Below are positions 51,669 through 60,260 of a DNA stretch of 64,000 nt, one piece after another. Under the pieces are notes generated by a model. The model was not told the DNA's origin and searched no databases. It worked only from the letters and a program-made list of their open reading frames with translations. This DNA is from Spirosoma sp. KCTC 42546 (GTDB lineage Bacteria; Bacteroidota; Bacteroidia; Cytophagales; Spirosomataceae). The DNA lies in the NCBI RefSeq assembly GCF_006965485.1, contig NZ_CP041360.1:1550001-1614000 (forward strand), written 5' to 3'. The translations under genes were made by a program, and so were the position numbers. The number at the start of each line of letters is the position of its first letter. Positions within the stretch are counted from its first letter, which is position 1.

Positions 51669-53507
51669 ATGAAGATATATAAACGGCTGATGGCGTATGC
51701 CAAGCCTTATGGAAAGTTTGTAATTCCCTTTTTTGGCTTCACGCTCATAGCGGTGTTTTTCAACGTATTTCAGTTTGCGCTGATCATCCCGCTCCTTAAT
51801 TTCCTCTTTGACCCACTCAACACGGCCGATGCCGCTAAATACGCGTCGGTACCCGAATTTCAACTGTCGCCAGCGTATTTTAAGGATCTGTTTTACCATC
51901 AGATCTATCAGTTCAAAACAACAAAGCCCATTTACGCGCTCTATTTTCTGGCGGGTATGATTGTGGTGGCGGTCATCCTGACCAATTTTTTTCGATTTCT
52001 GGCGCAGCAATGCTTACTCAACGCCAGAACCTTGCTGGTGAAACGACTCCGGGAAGCCCTCTTTGAAAAAATCAACTACCTGCATCTGGGTTATTTCACC
52101 AAAGAGCACAAAGGCGATCTGCTCTCCCGGCTCAATGGCGATGTGTATGCCATTGAAAGCGTGGCGGGCAGCTCTATTGAAATTGTGTTCAAAGAGCCCT
52201 ATCTGTTGATCGGGTACTTTGTAGCGTTGTTCACGATCTCGGTTAAGCTTACACTCTTTACGCTCGTTATTATCCCCATTTCGGCGGTTGGGATTGCAGC
52301 TGTGACCAAAAAGTTGAAAAAGGAAGCTCAGGATGTACAATCATCCATGGGTCGGATGCTGACCATCATGGATGAAACCCTGCTCGGAATGCGGATTCTG
52401 CGGTCGTTCAACGCCACCGATTTTGTCCTGAAGCGTTTCAGCCGCGAAAACGATTTTTACCGACAGGCAAGCCTGGAAGGTTTTAAACGACGGGAGCTAG
52501 CCCCCGCTTTCTCCGAAGCATCAGGTGTATTTGTGGTCGCCTGTATTCTGGTATACGGGGGGGGGTTGGTGTTAAACAGCCAGAGCAATTTGCAGGCGGG
52601 TTCGTTTATCGCCTTCATTGCCATTTTCTCGCAGGTAATTCGGCCAGCGAAAGCAATTGTTGTGGCGCTGACCAATATTCAGCAGGGGCAGGCTGCGGGT
52701 GAGCGTATTCTTGAACTGCTGGACAAACCCATCGAGATACAAGATAAACCGAACGCCAGGGGGCTGGATGGGTTCCGGCAGGACATCGTTTTTGAAAACG
52801 TCAGCTTCCAGTATGGCGACAAACCCGTTCTGAGAAATATCAATTTCAGAATCGCTAAAGGCCGGAAAATTGCGTTAGTGGGGCCGTCTGGCGTAGGCAA
52901 ATCCACCATTGCCGACCTGATTCCCCGATTTTATGAAGTTACAACGGGACGTGTCACCATAGACGGCGTTGATGTGCGGGACTATACGATGGAATCGTTG
53001 CGGCAACAGATGAGTTTTGTAACCCAGGAGATCATTCTGTTCCACGATACGATCTTCAATAACATCGCATTGGGCAAGCCGGATGCCAGTGTGGAGGACG
53101 TTATTGAAGCGGCCAAAGTTGCCAATGCGCACAACTTTATTATGGAGACCGAAGACGGCTACAACACCATTATTGGCGACAGAGGGATTCGCCTGAGTGG
53201 TGGTCAGCGTCAACGGTTGAGCATTGCCCGAGCGGTGTTTAAAAAGCCTTCGATTCTGATTCTGGATGAGGCCACGTCTGCGCTGGATATCGAATCAGAA
53301 AAATCGGTTCAGGATGCGCTCAATAACCTGATGGAAGGCCGCACAACGCTGGTCATCGCCCATCGACTCAGCACAATTAAAGAGGCCGATGAGATTCTGA
53401 TTATGGAAGGTGGCGAAATTATAGAACGGGGCAATCACTACGAATTGCTCAACAGCCAGAACAGCGTCTATAAACGTCTGAACCGCATGCAGGAGTTGGT
53501 GAGTTAG
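51669..53507 (+). CDS. MsbA-like ABC exporter
   Basis: The 612-residue half-transporter has six membrane spans (about 15-340) and an ATPase with Walker A VGPSGVGKST (about 401), LSGGQRQRLSIARAV and a normal Walker B ILILDEATSALD with catalytic Glu. The N-terminus has a long periplasmic insert after the first helix (about 45-90). As a homodimer it could flip a lipid-linked glycan or lipid A. Glycosyltransferase genes on both sides favour a glycan-related substrate. Its stop abuts the stop of the convergent GT4 gene. Confidence 0.9.
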   Translation: MKIYKRLMAYAKPYGKFVIPFFGFTLIAVFFNVFQFALIIPLLNFLFDPLNTADAAKYASVPEFQLSPAYFKDLFYHQIYQFKTTKPIYALYFLAGMIVVAVILTNFFRFLAQQCLLNARTLLVKRLREALFEKINYLHLGYFTKEHKGDLLSRLNGDVYAIESVAGSSIEIVFKEPYLLIGYFVALFTISVKLTLFTLVIIPISAVGIAAVTKKLKKEAQDVQSSMGRMLTIMDETLLGMRILRSFNATDFVLKRFSRENDFYRQASLEGFKRRELAPAFSEASGVFVVACILVYGGGLVLNSQSNLQAGSFIAFIAIFSQVIRPAKAIVVALTNIQQGQAAGERILELLDKPIEIQDKPNARGLDGFRQDIVFENVSFQYGDKPVLRNINFRIAKGRKIALVGPSGVGKSTIADLIPRFYEVTTGRVTIDGVDVRDYTMESLRQQMSFVTQEIILFHDTIFNNIALGKPDASVEDVIEAAKVANAHNFIMETEDGYNTIIGDRGIRLSGGQRQRLSIARAVFKKPSILILDEATSALDIESEKSVQDALNNLMEGRTTLVIAHRLSTIKEADEILIMEGGEIIERGNHYELLNSQNSVYKRLNRMQELVS

Positions 53508-54749
53508 TTAGGGGTTGCCCGATACATAATTAACGGCTTTGGCAAATCGGGTTAATACCTTGTCCCACGTGTAATTCTGCTTGACGTAGGTGCGTCCGTT
53601 TTCGCCCATAGTAGCTGTATCCTGCGATAACAGTTGCTGAACAGCGTTCTCGAAGCTGGGATAGTCGGTGAATAACAAACCGCCCTGGCTGCTAGTGATG
53701 TGATCCTTCAGTACTTCGCACTGTTCATTGGCAAGCACGGGAATGCCATAGGCAAAACTTTCCAGCGTAACCATCGACAGACTTTCGTATTGGGAAGGAA
53801 TGATCAGGGCTTTGGCTCCTTTTAACAGGGAAACTTTCACATCTTCATCCACAAAGCCTGCGGGGAGGATATCGGCATGATCGGGAATGGGCATAAACGC
53901 CTGGCCTACCAATACGAGTTTCAGCGGGGAGGGATGGGTTTCTTTGTATTGGATAAAGTAGTCGAACAGCATATCACAACATTTCGCCTTGTCAATTCGG
54001 CCAATGTATATCACGTACGGGGCATCTGTATGCAGTAGGGTAGCCACTGGAGTAGGGGAAACTACGTCAGTCGTTTCGATGCCGATACCGAGAACATCGT
54101 TGTAAATAGCTTCATTGTGAAACTGTTTATGAACGAAGCGTTTTTCGGCGGGCGTGAGGAATAGGATCGCTTTCGGCTTATGAAATACGGCTGGGAATAC
54201 CGGTAGGTAAATGGGTAGTTCGTCGTGCGCCGTTGGTATGAAAATCGACTTTTTAGGGGCGATGTTCAACCCGGCAATGGTAGGGTAGTATAGATAAGTA
54301 ATGAAGATCAGGGCATCATACTGCCGATGGTTATGCTTCAGATACGTAATCAGGTCGGGTGTATAAGGCCCCTGGTGTTGCGCCCACCGTAAACCGAAGC
54401 GTCGAACCGTCTTGCCTACCAGCGCGCGGCCCCACATTTTCAAAAAGCCGAACCCCTGCCATTCCTCGGGTCGCGACCATTTTTTGAGTTTACGCTCCGT
54501 TTCGTACTGCAAATGATCTTTCGCCTGTCGTTCGTACTCCGTGGCAAACCGGTGTACCCGAACCCCGTTTATCGTTGTTGTGTCGGCCGGATAATAGTTG
54601 GCCCAGGTAATGTATTCCAGCGCGCAACTGGTCAGTACGTCTACGTCGTAGGTTCCAACCAGCCGTTCGGCCAGTATGCGGCAGAGATACTCGGCTCCGC
54701 CATTCACTTCTACTCCATATCGCTGAACGATAAAGGCTATTTTTTTCAT
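53508..54749 (-). CDS. GT4 glycosyltransferase
   Basis: I start at ATG 54749 (MKKIAFIVQRYGVEVNGGAE), a standard GT4 opening. The 413-residue protein has YVIYIGRIDKAKCCDMLFDY and LIIPSQYESLSMVTLESFAY, the donor-binding segments. It is more distant from the other two GT4 proteins of this locus. The convergent arrangement with the ABC exporter gene has no spacer. Confidence 0.9.
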   Translation of the reverse strand: MKKIAFIVQRYGVEVNGGAEYLCRILAERLVGTYDVDVLTSCALEYITWANYYPADTTTINGVRVHRFATEYERQAKDHLQYETERKLKKWSRPEEWQGFGFLKMWGRALVGKTVRRFGLRWAQHQGPYTPDLITYLKHNHRQYDALIFITYLYYPTIAGLNIAPKKSIFIPTAHDELPIYLPVFPAVFHKPKAILFLTPAEKRFVHKQFHNEAIYNDVLGIGIETTDVVSPTPVATLLHTDAPYVIYIGRIDKAKCCDMLFDYFIQYKETHPSPLKLVLVGQAFMPIPDHADILPAGFVDEDVKVSLLKGAKALIIPSQYESLSMVTLESFAYGIPVLANEQCEVLKDHITSSQGGLLFTDYPSFENAVQQLLSQDTATMGENGRTYVKQNYTWDKVLTRFAKAVNYVSGNP

Positions 54750-54928
54750 GTAAAAGCAGGGCCAGTAACGCATTTTTACGTGCCTTACTGGCTGTTAATG
54801 ATTGTACAAACAAGGAGTTTTGTCGTCAACTCCCCATTTCTACTTCATTAACCTGCATTGACGGGGTCGTGTTTGGCCGCATCCGCATCAACTGGAACAT
54901 TTTGGCCGGTTGTTACTCTTACAGCAAG

Positions 54929-56248
54929 CTAATTGTCCAGTGCCTGATAGACCAATACATCGAACTTTTTGTCAAGCTCACCACCGTAGGTAGTACCCCA
55001 CATTTGTTTCATCAGTACCACGCTGATTTTCTCTTTAGGGTCGGCAAAGTAGTGCGTACTGAAAGCACCACCCCACGAAAACGTACCGATACTATTGAGG
55101 TCTTTTGCGTGTCCCTTGTCATTGATGACCTCGAAACCCAGACTGAAATAGCTACCGGGATCGGGAAATAAGGTGCCGGTTTGGTTGCTGTTCGTGAATA
55201 GCTCAACGCCTTTGCGGCTCAATAACCGTTTCCCGTTATAAACGCCATCATTGAGCAGCATTTGCAGGAAAATAGCGTAGTCATAGGCTGTGCTGGATAA
55301 ACCGCCACCGCCAGAATAGTATGTTTTTGCGCCCATGATCGGGAAATCGGGATCGACGGGTAGCGTTTTAATGCTGGCCGTTTTTATCAGTTTTTTCTCT
55401 TTGTCTTCCGAATACAGCGCCACCAGACGATCTTTTTTCGCATCGGGTAAATAGAAATACGTGTCCTTCATGCCCAGTGGCTCAAAAATTCGTTTCTGAA
55501 AAAACTCCGCCAGCGTTTGTCCCGACACCACTTCGACCAGATAGCCCAGCACATCGATACTCAGGCCATAGGTCCATTTTTCGCCGGGCTGGTGGTTGAG
55601 TGGTTGCTTGGCGAGTTTCTTGACCATATCGCCCAGTTTGAGATTATCGGTAACGAAGGCATCAGGAATACCACCAGCTTTCGTGTAAATAGCCCGCATG
55701 CGAGGGTCGCTGGCAATAACATTGTAGTTGAGTCCCGACATATGCGAAAGCAAGTGCCGAACGGTAATTTCCCGCTTGGCCGGAATGGTCGTATAGGTAC
55801 TGTCTTTCTCGTTGAATTTGTCGAGGACTACGGGTTTGGCAAATTCAGGAATGTATTTGCTGATGGGATCATCGAGCATGATTTTGCCTTCTTCGTGAAG
55901 CATCATTACCACCAGTGACGTAATGGCTTTAGTCATGGAAGCAATCCGGAAAATGGCATCCTTCGCCATCGGTTTGTTCGTTTCCAGATCCGATTTGCCA
56001 AACGATTTGTGGTACACGATTTTGCCGTCCTTCACCACAATAGCCGCCACACCTGGGAAAGCGCCTTTATCGATATACGACTGAATAAGTCCGTCGATCC
56101 GGTTGAGTCGTTCGGGATAAAATCCGGCTGATTCAGGAGAAGCAACCGTTAAGAGCTGAGGATTTTGTTTGGTGCCGGTTTGCGCATGGAGGGAGATGGC
56201 TGTGAGCGCAATCAGCACCATTGCTCGGAATGTAGTTTTTAGGGTCAT
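54929..56248 (-). CDS. Class C beta-lactamase-like serine hydrolase
   Basis: The 439-residue protein has a signal peptide (about 1-23). RIASMTKAITSL holds the SxxK nucleophile (about residue 102), WTYGLSIDVLGYLVEVV the Tyr motif, and SWGGAFSTHYFADP the third motif region. This is the esterase/EstB-like branch, which often acts on esters or peptides and not on beta-lactams. It should be periplasmic. The next gene upstream is a second, unrelated serine hydrolase. Confidence 0.88.
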   Translation of the reverse strand: MTLKTTFRAMVLIALTAISLHAQTGTKQNPQLLTVASPESAGFYPERLNRIDGLIQSYIDKGAFPGVAAIVVKDGKIVYHKSFGKSDLETNKPMAKDAIFRIASMTKAITSLVVMMLHEEGKIMLDDPISKYIPEFAKPVVLDKFNEKDSTYTTIPAKREITVRHLLSHMSGLNYNVIASDPRMRAIYTKAGGIPDAFVTDNLKLGDMVKKLAKQPLNHQPGEKWTYGLSIDVLGYLVEVVSGQTLAEFFQKRIFEPLGMKDTYFYLPDAKKDRLVALYSEDKEKKLIKTASIKTLPVDPDFPIMGAKTYYSGGGGLSSTAYDYAIFLQMLLNDGVYNGKRLLSRKGVELFTNSNQTGTLFPDPGSYFSLGFEVINDKGHAKDLNSIGTFSWGGAFSTHYFADPKEKISVVLMKQMWGTTYGGELDKKFDVLVYQALDN

Positions 56249-56288
56249 GGAGTTTATGAATTAAGGGCACTAACATTTAGGAATAAAT

Positions 56289-56368
56289 TTAACCACAGAG
56301 GCACAGAGAACACAGGGTTAAAAAATTACTTATTTAAATCTCCGTGTTCTCTGTGCCTCTGTGGTTAA
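56289..56368. repeat. 25-bp perfect inverted repeat, ACCACAGAGGCACAGAG family copy
   Basis: Arms 56289-56313 and 56344-56368 are exact complements starting TTAACCACAGAGGCACAGAG. The same word begins the outer arm at 46641. Confidence 0.95.
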
Positions 56369-56384
56369 TAATGGTGTTTGGTAT

Positions 56385-57686
56385 TCAATTGTCAACGTCT
56401 TTAACAACCGGCCTCGCATCATTGACGCGCTTCTCGTAGGGTATCCGAAACACTTCCAAATTTGGAGCATATTGACGTTTTCGTTTCAACTCATATTGAT
56501 GGATCGTTTGGCCTAACTGGTACAAAAATGGGTGGCCTACGCTCTCAAACTCATACTTGTCGTCGTTCAGGATACCATCGCTATTGACGTAGAGGGTGGC
56601 TGTTAGCATGTACTCCACCTTGTTTTTGAAATCGACAACGTAGGATGCATCCGTAAGAAAACCATACGCCCAGCCTACTTTATTAAACACCCGTATGGTC
56701 GATGGCATCTGATGATGCAGACTGTCCATAAAGAAGAATTTTACGTAACTGTCGTAGTACTGTTTGGCGTCGTATTTCGGGTAATTGGTTTCGCTGGGGT
56801 ACTGCGAGAGGTATTGGTACAAAAAGCGGTAGTCGTCCTTCGTCAGATTGAACCGTTGCTTGGCTGGCACTGAATGGGGGAACATGACCGACTGAAGTAT
56901 TTGCTGAAAGGCTTCGAGTGGGAATTTATTGCGTTCGGTGAAATCAAAGGGCTGATGTACCAGGCTGTCTCTCAGGTAATAACCCCTGCCCAGTTTGGCG
57001 ACGCGCCGGAAATCAAAAGGATCTTCATTGTAAGCCGCCGGTTGGGCATAAATCAGTTTTCCATCGTCCTGAATGAATCGAACGGGGTTTGTATGCCGGT
57101 TTTCATTGTTAGTCATGCGTACAAATCGGTGGGTAATTCGCGTATCCAGATAACCCTTAGCATGCAATGAGCGGTTGATTTCACGCTGGCCCACAAACTC
57201 ATACATGCGGCTGTACGGGTCATTCTCACTCACCAGAAAGGCTTTTCTAATTAGATGAGCAATCGATGGATAACCAGTCTGCGCTGTCTTGTCGGTCCAT
57301 TCCCTGGTTTGTTTGCTATACGCACTGTCGAACTGCATGGACGTGAATTTAGTCACGTTGGGTTTGTTCAATTGATTGAGTTTTTCCAGCGACAACAACG
57401 CCAATGGCAGCTTCACCGTAGAGGCCGGATTGAAATACTCGGTACTATCGACATGGAAATAATAATTCGTGAACGAGGGCTTATTGGCCTTATCCCGGTT
57501 GATCTGCGTGTAGATGATTTGCAGCCGGTACGTTTCCGGATGCTTGATCACTTCCTGGAAAATTGGGCTCCTGTTCGCCGAAAATAAGTTTGTCAGGAAC
57601 GCATCCGTTCGAGCCTGACCAAAGCCGGATATGACAAGGGTACACAGAATGAAGATTCCAGGGAGACGTTTTTTGACAGATTGCAT
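56385..57686 (-). CDS. Class A beta-lactamase-like serine hydrolase
   Basis: I use ATG 57686 over an in-frame TTG at 57695. The 433-residue protein has a signal peptide (about 5-24, LVISGFGQ). FNPASTVKLPLALLSLEKL carries SxxK (about 90), and VSENDPYSRMYEF resembles the SDN loop with the second motif. The order and spacing fit the class A beta-lactamase/transpeptidase fold, but the protein is about 150 residues longer, with extra loops. Its substrate is unknown. Confidence 0.82.
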   Translation of the reverse strand: MQSVKKRLPGIFILCTLVISGFGQARTDAFLTNLFSANRSPIFQEVIKHPETYRLQIIYTQINRDKANKPSFTNYYFHVDSTEYFNPASTVKLPLALLSLEKLNQLNKPNVTKFTSMQFDSAYSKQTREWTDKTAQTGYPSIAHLIRKAFLVSENDPYSRMYEFVGQREINRSLHAKGYLDTRITHRFVRMTNNENRHTNPVRFIQDDGKLIYAQPAAYNEDPFDFRRVAKLGRGYYLRDSLVHQPFDFTERNKFPLEAFQQILQSVMFPHSVPAKQRFNLTKDDYRFLYQYLSQYPSETNYPKYDAKQYYDSYVKFFFMDSLHHQMPSTIRVFNKVGWAYGFLTDASYVVDFKNKVEYMLTATLYVNSDGILNDDKYEFESVGHPFLYQLGQTIHQYELKRKRQYAPNLEVFRIPYEKRVNDARPVVKDVDN

Positions 57687-57723
57687 AACCGCCAAGAGAA
57701 TTTTAAGGTTATTTATAATTCAG

Positions 57724-57809
57724 TTTTTGTCATTCCGACCGTAGGGAGGAATCTTAAGCTCCTCATTAGTCAAGCTTAAGATTCCTCCCTACGGTCGGAA
57801 TGACAAAAA
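57724..57809. repeat. 37-bp perfect inverted repeat, GTCATTCCGAC family copy 3
   Basis: Arms 57724-57760 and 57773-57809 are exact complements. The right arm ends on the base before the DUF3037 stop codon. Confidence 0.97.
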
Positions 57810-58184
57810 TCACAGAACCAACTGCGTAAACAACCGCGTGAGTGTTTCGCCCGCATCGACGCATAAGCCGGGATGAACCGGTGATGTTTGCACCACTGTA
57901 CTGCGCGTTGCGGTGAGCCAGCGGAACCGCTCGGCTATCGGGAGTTTGCCAATGGTTCCACCCTGTGCGCGACCTGCACATATTCGCTCAAAAGCACCCA
58001 GCCGATCGGCCAGTTCCTGCATGTCCAGCTCCGATGAAAATGCGTGAAGACGATGTTCATTTAACGCAAATTTCGTTTGCAGGAAGCCCTGCGAACGACA
58101 ATATACAATGACGCCGACGTTCAGAAATTCTTCCCGATCAACGCGCGGCATAACCCGAATGACGGCGTACTCAAACAAGTGCAT
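57810..58184 (-). CDS. DUF3037 protein
   Basis: The 124-residue protein is a DUF3037 domain: FEYAVIRVMPRVDREEFLNV, GVIVYCRSQGFLQTKFAL. DUF3037 genes typically follow a HipA-like kinase gene, as here, and overlap it by 14 bases. Function unknown; an antitoxin or partner role is plausible. Confidence 0.88.
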   Translation of the reverse strand: MHLFEYAVIRVMPRVDREEFLNVGVIVYCRSQGFLQTKFALNEHRLHAFSSELDMQELADRLGAFERICAGRAQGGTIGKLPIAERFRWLTATRSTVVQTSPVHPGLCVDAGETLTRLFTQLVL

Positions 58185-58968
58185 TTTTGGCCTCTTTAGC
58201 TGCGTTGACGAAAATTTCTGATGCGGCCAGCCGATCGACTAAAAACCGGGTATACACCTCGCGCTGTTCGGAAGCTGACTCTGCAACCCCGTTGTTCGCC
58301 AACCATTCATCGGGCACTAACGACACAATGTTCTGAATATGATCGGCCGTAAGTAGTTGATGAAACTCAGCATCAACCGCGTCGAGTTCGGTTGCCTGAG
58401 GCAGCAACACGTGGTCTTTGATCTGCGCAAATGGTCGTCGACTTTGTTCGGGCCAGGTGGGGCCGGTATGGTGTACATAGAGCGACGCACCATGATCGAT
58501 CAGCCATAATTCTTTATGCCACATCAGCATATTTGTATTTCGAACAGTGCGATCTACGTTCATCACGAACGCATCCAGCCACACAATCTTGGAGGCTAAC
58601 TGAGCATCGACATGATTCAGAATGGGATCGAATGTGATAGAGCCGGATAAGTAATGAAGGCCAAGATTAAGCCCCTCACTAGCCCGCAGTAAATCCTGAA
58701 TTTCTTCGTCGGGCTCAGTTCTGCCGAAGGCCTCATCGAGGTTGATAAACACGATTTCGGGTATACGCAGGCCAAGCGCCCTGGCTAGTTCACCCGCAAC
58801 GAGTTCGGCAATCAGGGCTTTGGAGCCCTGCCCGGCTCCCCGAAATTTCAGCACGTACAAGAACTCATCGTCGGCTTCGACAAGAGCGGGTAAAGAACCG
58901 CCTTCACGCAACGGCTTGGCGTAGCGGATTACGTTGACGGTTCGGAGGTCAGGTTGAGTATAGGACAC
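58171..58968 (-). CDS. HipA-like kinase
   Basis: The 265-residue protein starts at GTG 58968. It matches the short HipA-family kinase type: YVLKFRGAGQGSKALIAELV (nucleotide Lys), WLDAFVMNVDRTVRNTNMLM (catalytic Asp and Asn) and ELWLIDHGASLYVHH (metal Asp of DxG type). HipA proteins phosphorylate glutamyl-tRNA synthetase, but this short form lacks the HipA N-terminal domain and no HipB regulator is next to it. The target is open. Confidence 0.85.
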   Translation of the reverse strand: MSYTQPDLRTVNVIRYAKPLREGGSLPALVEADDEFLYVLKFRGAGQGSKALIAELVAGELARALGLRIPEIVFINLDEAFGRTEPDEEIQDLLRASEGLNLGLHYLSGSITFDPILNHVDAQLASKIVWLDAFVMNVDRTVRNTNMLMWHKELWLIDHGASLYVHHTGPTWPEQSRRPFAQIKDHVLLPQATELDAVDAEFHQLLTADHIQNIVSLVPDEWLANNGVAESASEQREVYTRFLVDRLAASEIFVNAAKEAKNALV

Positions 58969-59096
58969 AAGGCGCGATTCGAAATGTTCTGTAGAATAGC
59001 GGAGGCAAATCTACCATCCTGGAAATTTAGGGCTAATTTTCAAAAGAGAGCACTTTCCTGTTTAGATACTGCGACTCATAATCGGTTTCGGTGCTA

Positions 59097-59237
59097 ATGG
59101 AATGGCGTTTTTTGCTTAGTACTAACCCATTTCTACCCGTTGCCAAGTCCGCCAGGCTGGCCAATTTCAGCGCCTGTACATTTGCCATCGTCAATCAGTT
59201 AGTACTGCCGTTCTACGTGTATGCCGGCGGCATCTAA
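59097..59237 (+). CDS. Possible 46-residue small protein or gene remnant
   Basis: An open frame from ATG 59097 encodes a mildly hydrophobic peptide ending LVLPFYVYAGGI, 25 bp before the next gene. There is no clear ribosome site and no family resemblance. It may be chance or a decayed gene end. Confidence 0.2.
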   Translation: MEWRFLLSTNPFLPVAKSARLANFSACTFAIVNQLVLPFYVYAGGI

Positions 59238-59262
59238 CGGGTAATTTTAAACTCAAAATACG

Positions 59263-59907
59263 ATGAACCCAATGAATTTGTCTTCTATAAACTCAATCAA
59301 ACCTTATCATGATGCAGGCCTGAATAAACTGTACGGGCTTCTTTTTTGCGACAGTACAGATTTATACAAATCAGCAACGCAGCCAACGGGCTATCCCTGG
59401 GATACATTGCTTGCCGAAAACCCGGATCTCGGTATAGTACAGGCTATTTCGGTCGACGAAACGCTGGAAACAAGGCCGCAGATACTGGCGTATAATTTGC
59501 TTTTAGCCAAAGGATTTCATGTACACGCTAAAGAACTGCTAGGTGTCATTATTGAGGTTGCGGTCGGTGATGGACTCGACGTCCTGGCTGCCTTTAAAGA
59601 CGGAACCTGTCGGTACATTAATCACACCGAAAAGATGCTTGTCTGGGATACACAGACTGATAAATCCAACCAGTTAGTTAGCCAGCTCTTCGCCAGCAGT
59701 ATGACGGTTGTGCATCGAATTGGCCCCTGGGATCAAGGGCGAACCTCATTTCCAACGGCGGGTATGATCAAGCTGACATTCCTGGTTTCGGATGGACTTT
59801 ATTTTGGACTGGGCCCATTTGATGCTTTACAACGTGACCCAATGGCTGGCCCCGTTATTCAATCAGCCGTTCAGCTAATGACCTATCTGGTCGATCAGGC
59901 TATATGA
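59263..59907 (+). CDS. Hypothetical protein
   Basis: I do not recognise this 214-residue protein. It has no signal peptide or membrane span. The first part mixes helix and strand (YHDAGLNKLYGLLFCDSTDL). The middle (VHAKELLGVIIEVAVGDGLD, AAFKDGTCRYINHTEKMLVW) is strand-rich, and the end (YFGLGPFDALQRDPMAGPVI) is followed by a helix. Codon use is like that of its neighbours, so it is a real gene. It stands alone between the HipA-like gene and a pair of hairpins. Confidence 0.75.
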   Translation: MNPMNLSSINSIKPYHDAGLNKLYGLLFCDSTDLYKSATQPTGYPWDTLLAENPDLGIVQAISVDETLETRPQILAYNLLLAKGFHVHAKELLGVIIEVAVGDGLDVLAAFKDGTCRYINHTEKMLVWDTQTDKSNQLVSQLFASSMTVVHRIGPWDQGRTSFPTAGMIKLTFLVSDGLYFGLGPFDALQRDPMAGPVIQSAVQLMTYLVDQAI

Positions 59908-59961
59908 CCAGCGCTTCAGCAAACTGGATTCTATTGATTCTAAGGAGTTTCGCCGTTCTAT

Positions 59962-60097
59962 GCGTTCTCGCTCGGCTACGCCGAGTGAGGATTATTAGTT
60001 CAAGGGCCTCTGGCCCGTTTCTGAACTTAATACGACATTCACCGGCCAGAGGCCGTTTAAAAAATAGCCCTCACTCGGCGTAGCCAAGCGAGAACGC
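59962..60097. repeat. 29-bp inverted repeat with internal GGCCTCTGGC core
   Basis: Arms 59962-59990 and 60069-60097 match at 28 of 29 positions. Inside, GGGCCTCTGGC (from 60004) mirrors GGCCAGAGGCC (about 60044-60054). The core is shared with 32040-32151. The arm itself contains CTCGGC-TAC-GCCGAG. Confidence 0.92.
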
Positions 60098-60120
60098 GGG
60101 AACGTGAGCGAGTCTAATTC

Positions 60121-60191
60121 GTTTGCGAAGGATGGGATTTCGTACGCCATATTTCCGAAATGTGGCATTCGAAATCCCATCCTTCGCAAAC
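60121..60191. repeat. 22-bp perfect inverted repeat, extended to the loop by imperfect pairing
   Basis: Arms 60121-60142 and 60170-60191 (GTTTGCGAAGGATGGGATTT begins the left arm) are exact; inner bases 60143-60154 and 60158-60169 pair with three mismatches or wobbles, so nearly the entire 71 bases fold. It lies 70 bp before the PHP gene. Confidence 0.95.
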
Positions 60192-60260
60192 AGTTAATGA
60201 GCTGGAATCGGTATTTTTAGGGCTCTGTTTACTTCTGAGTAAAATGACCCACCTGGCTCA

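Noticed and set aside
20831..57809. Hairpin families as insertion sequence ends
   Set aside because: No transposase gene lies between or near any pair of arms, loops are 12-19 bases, and no target duplications were evident.
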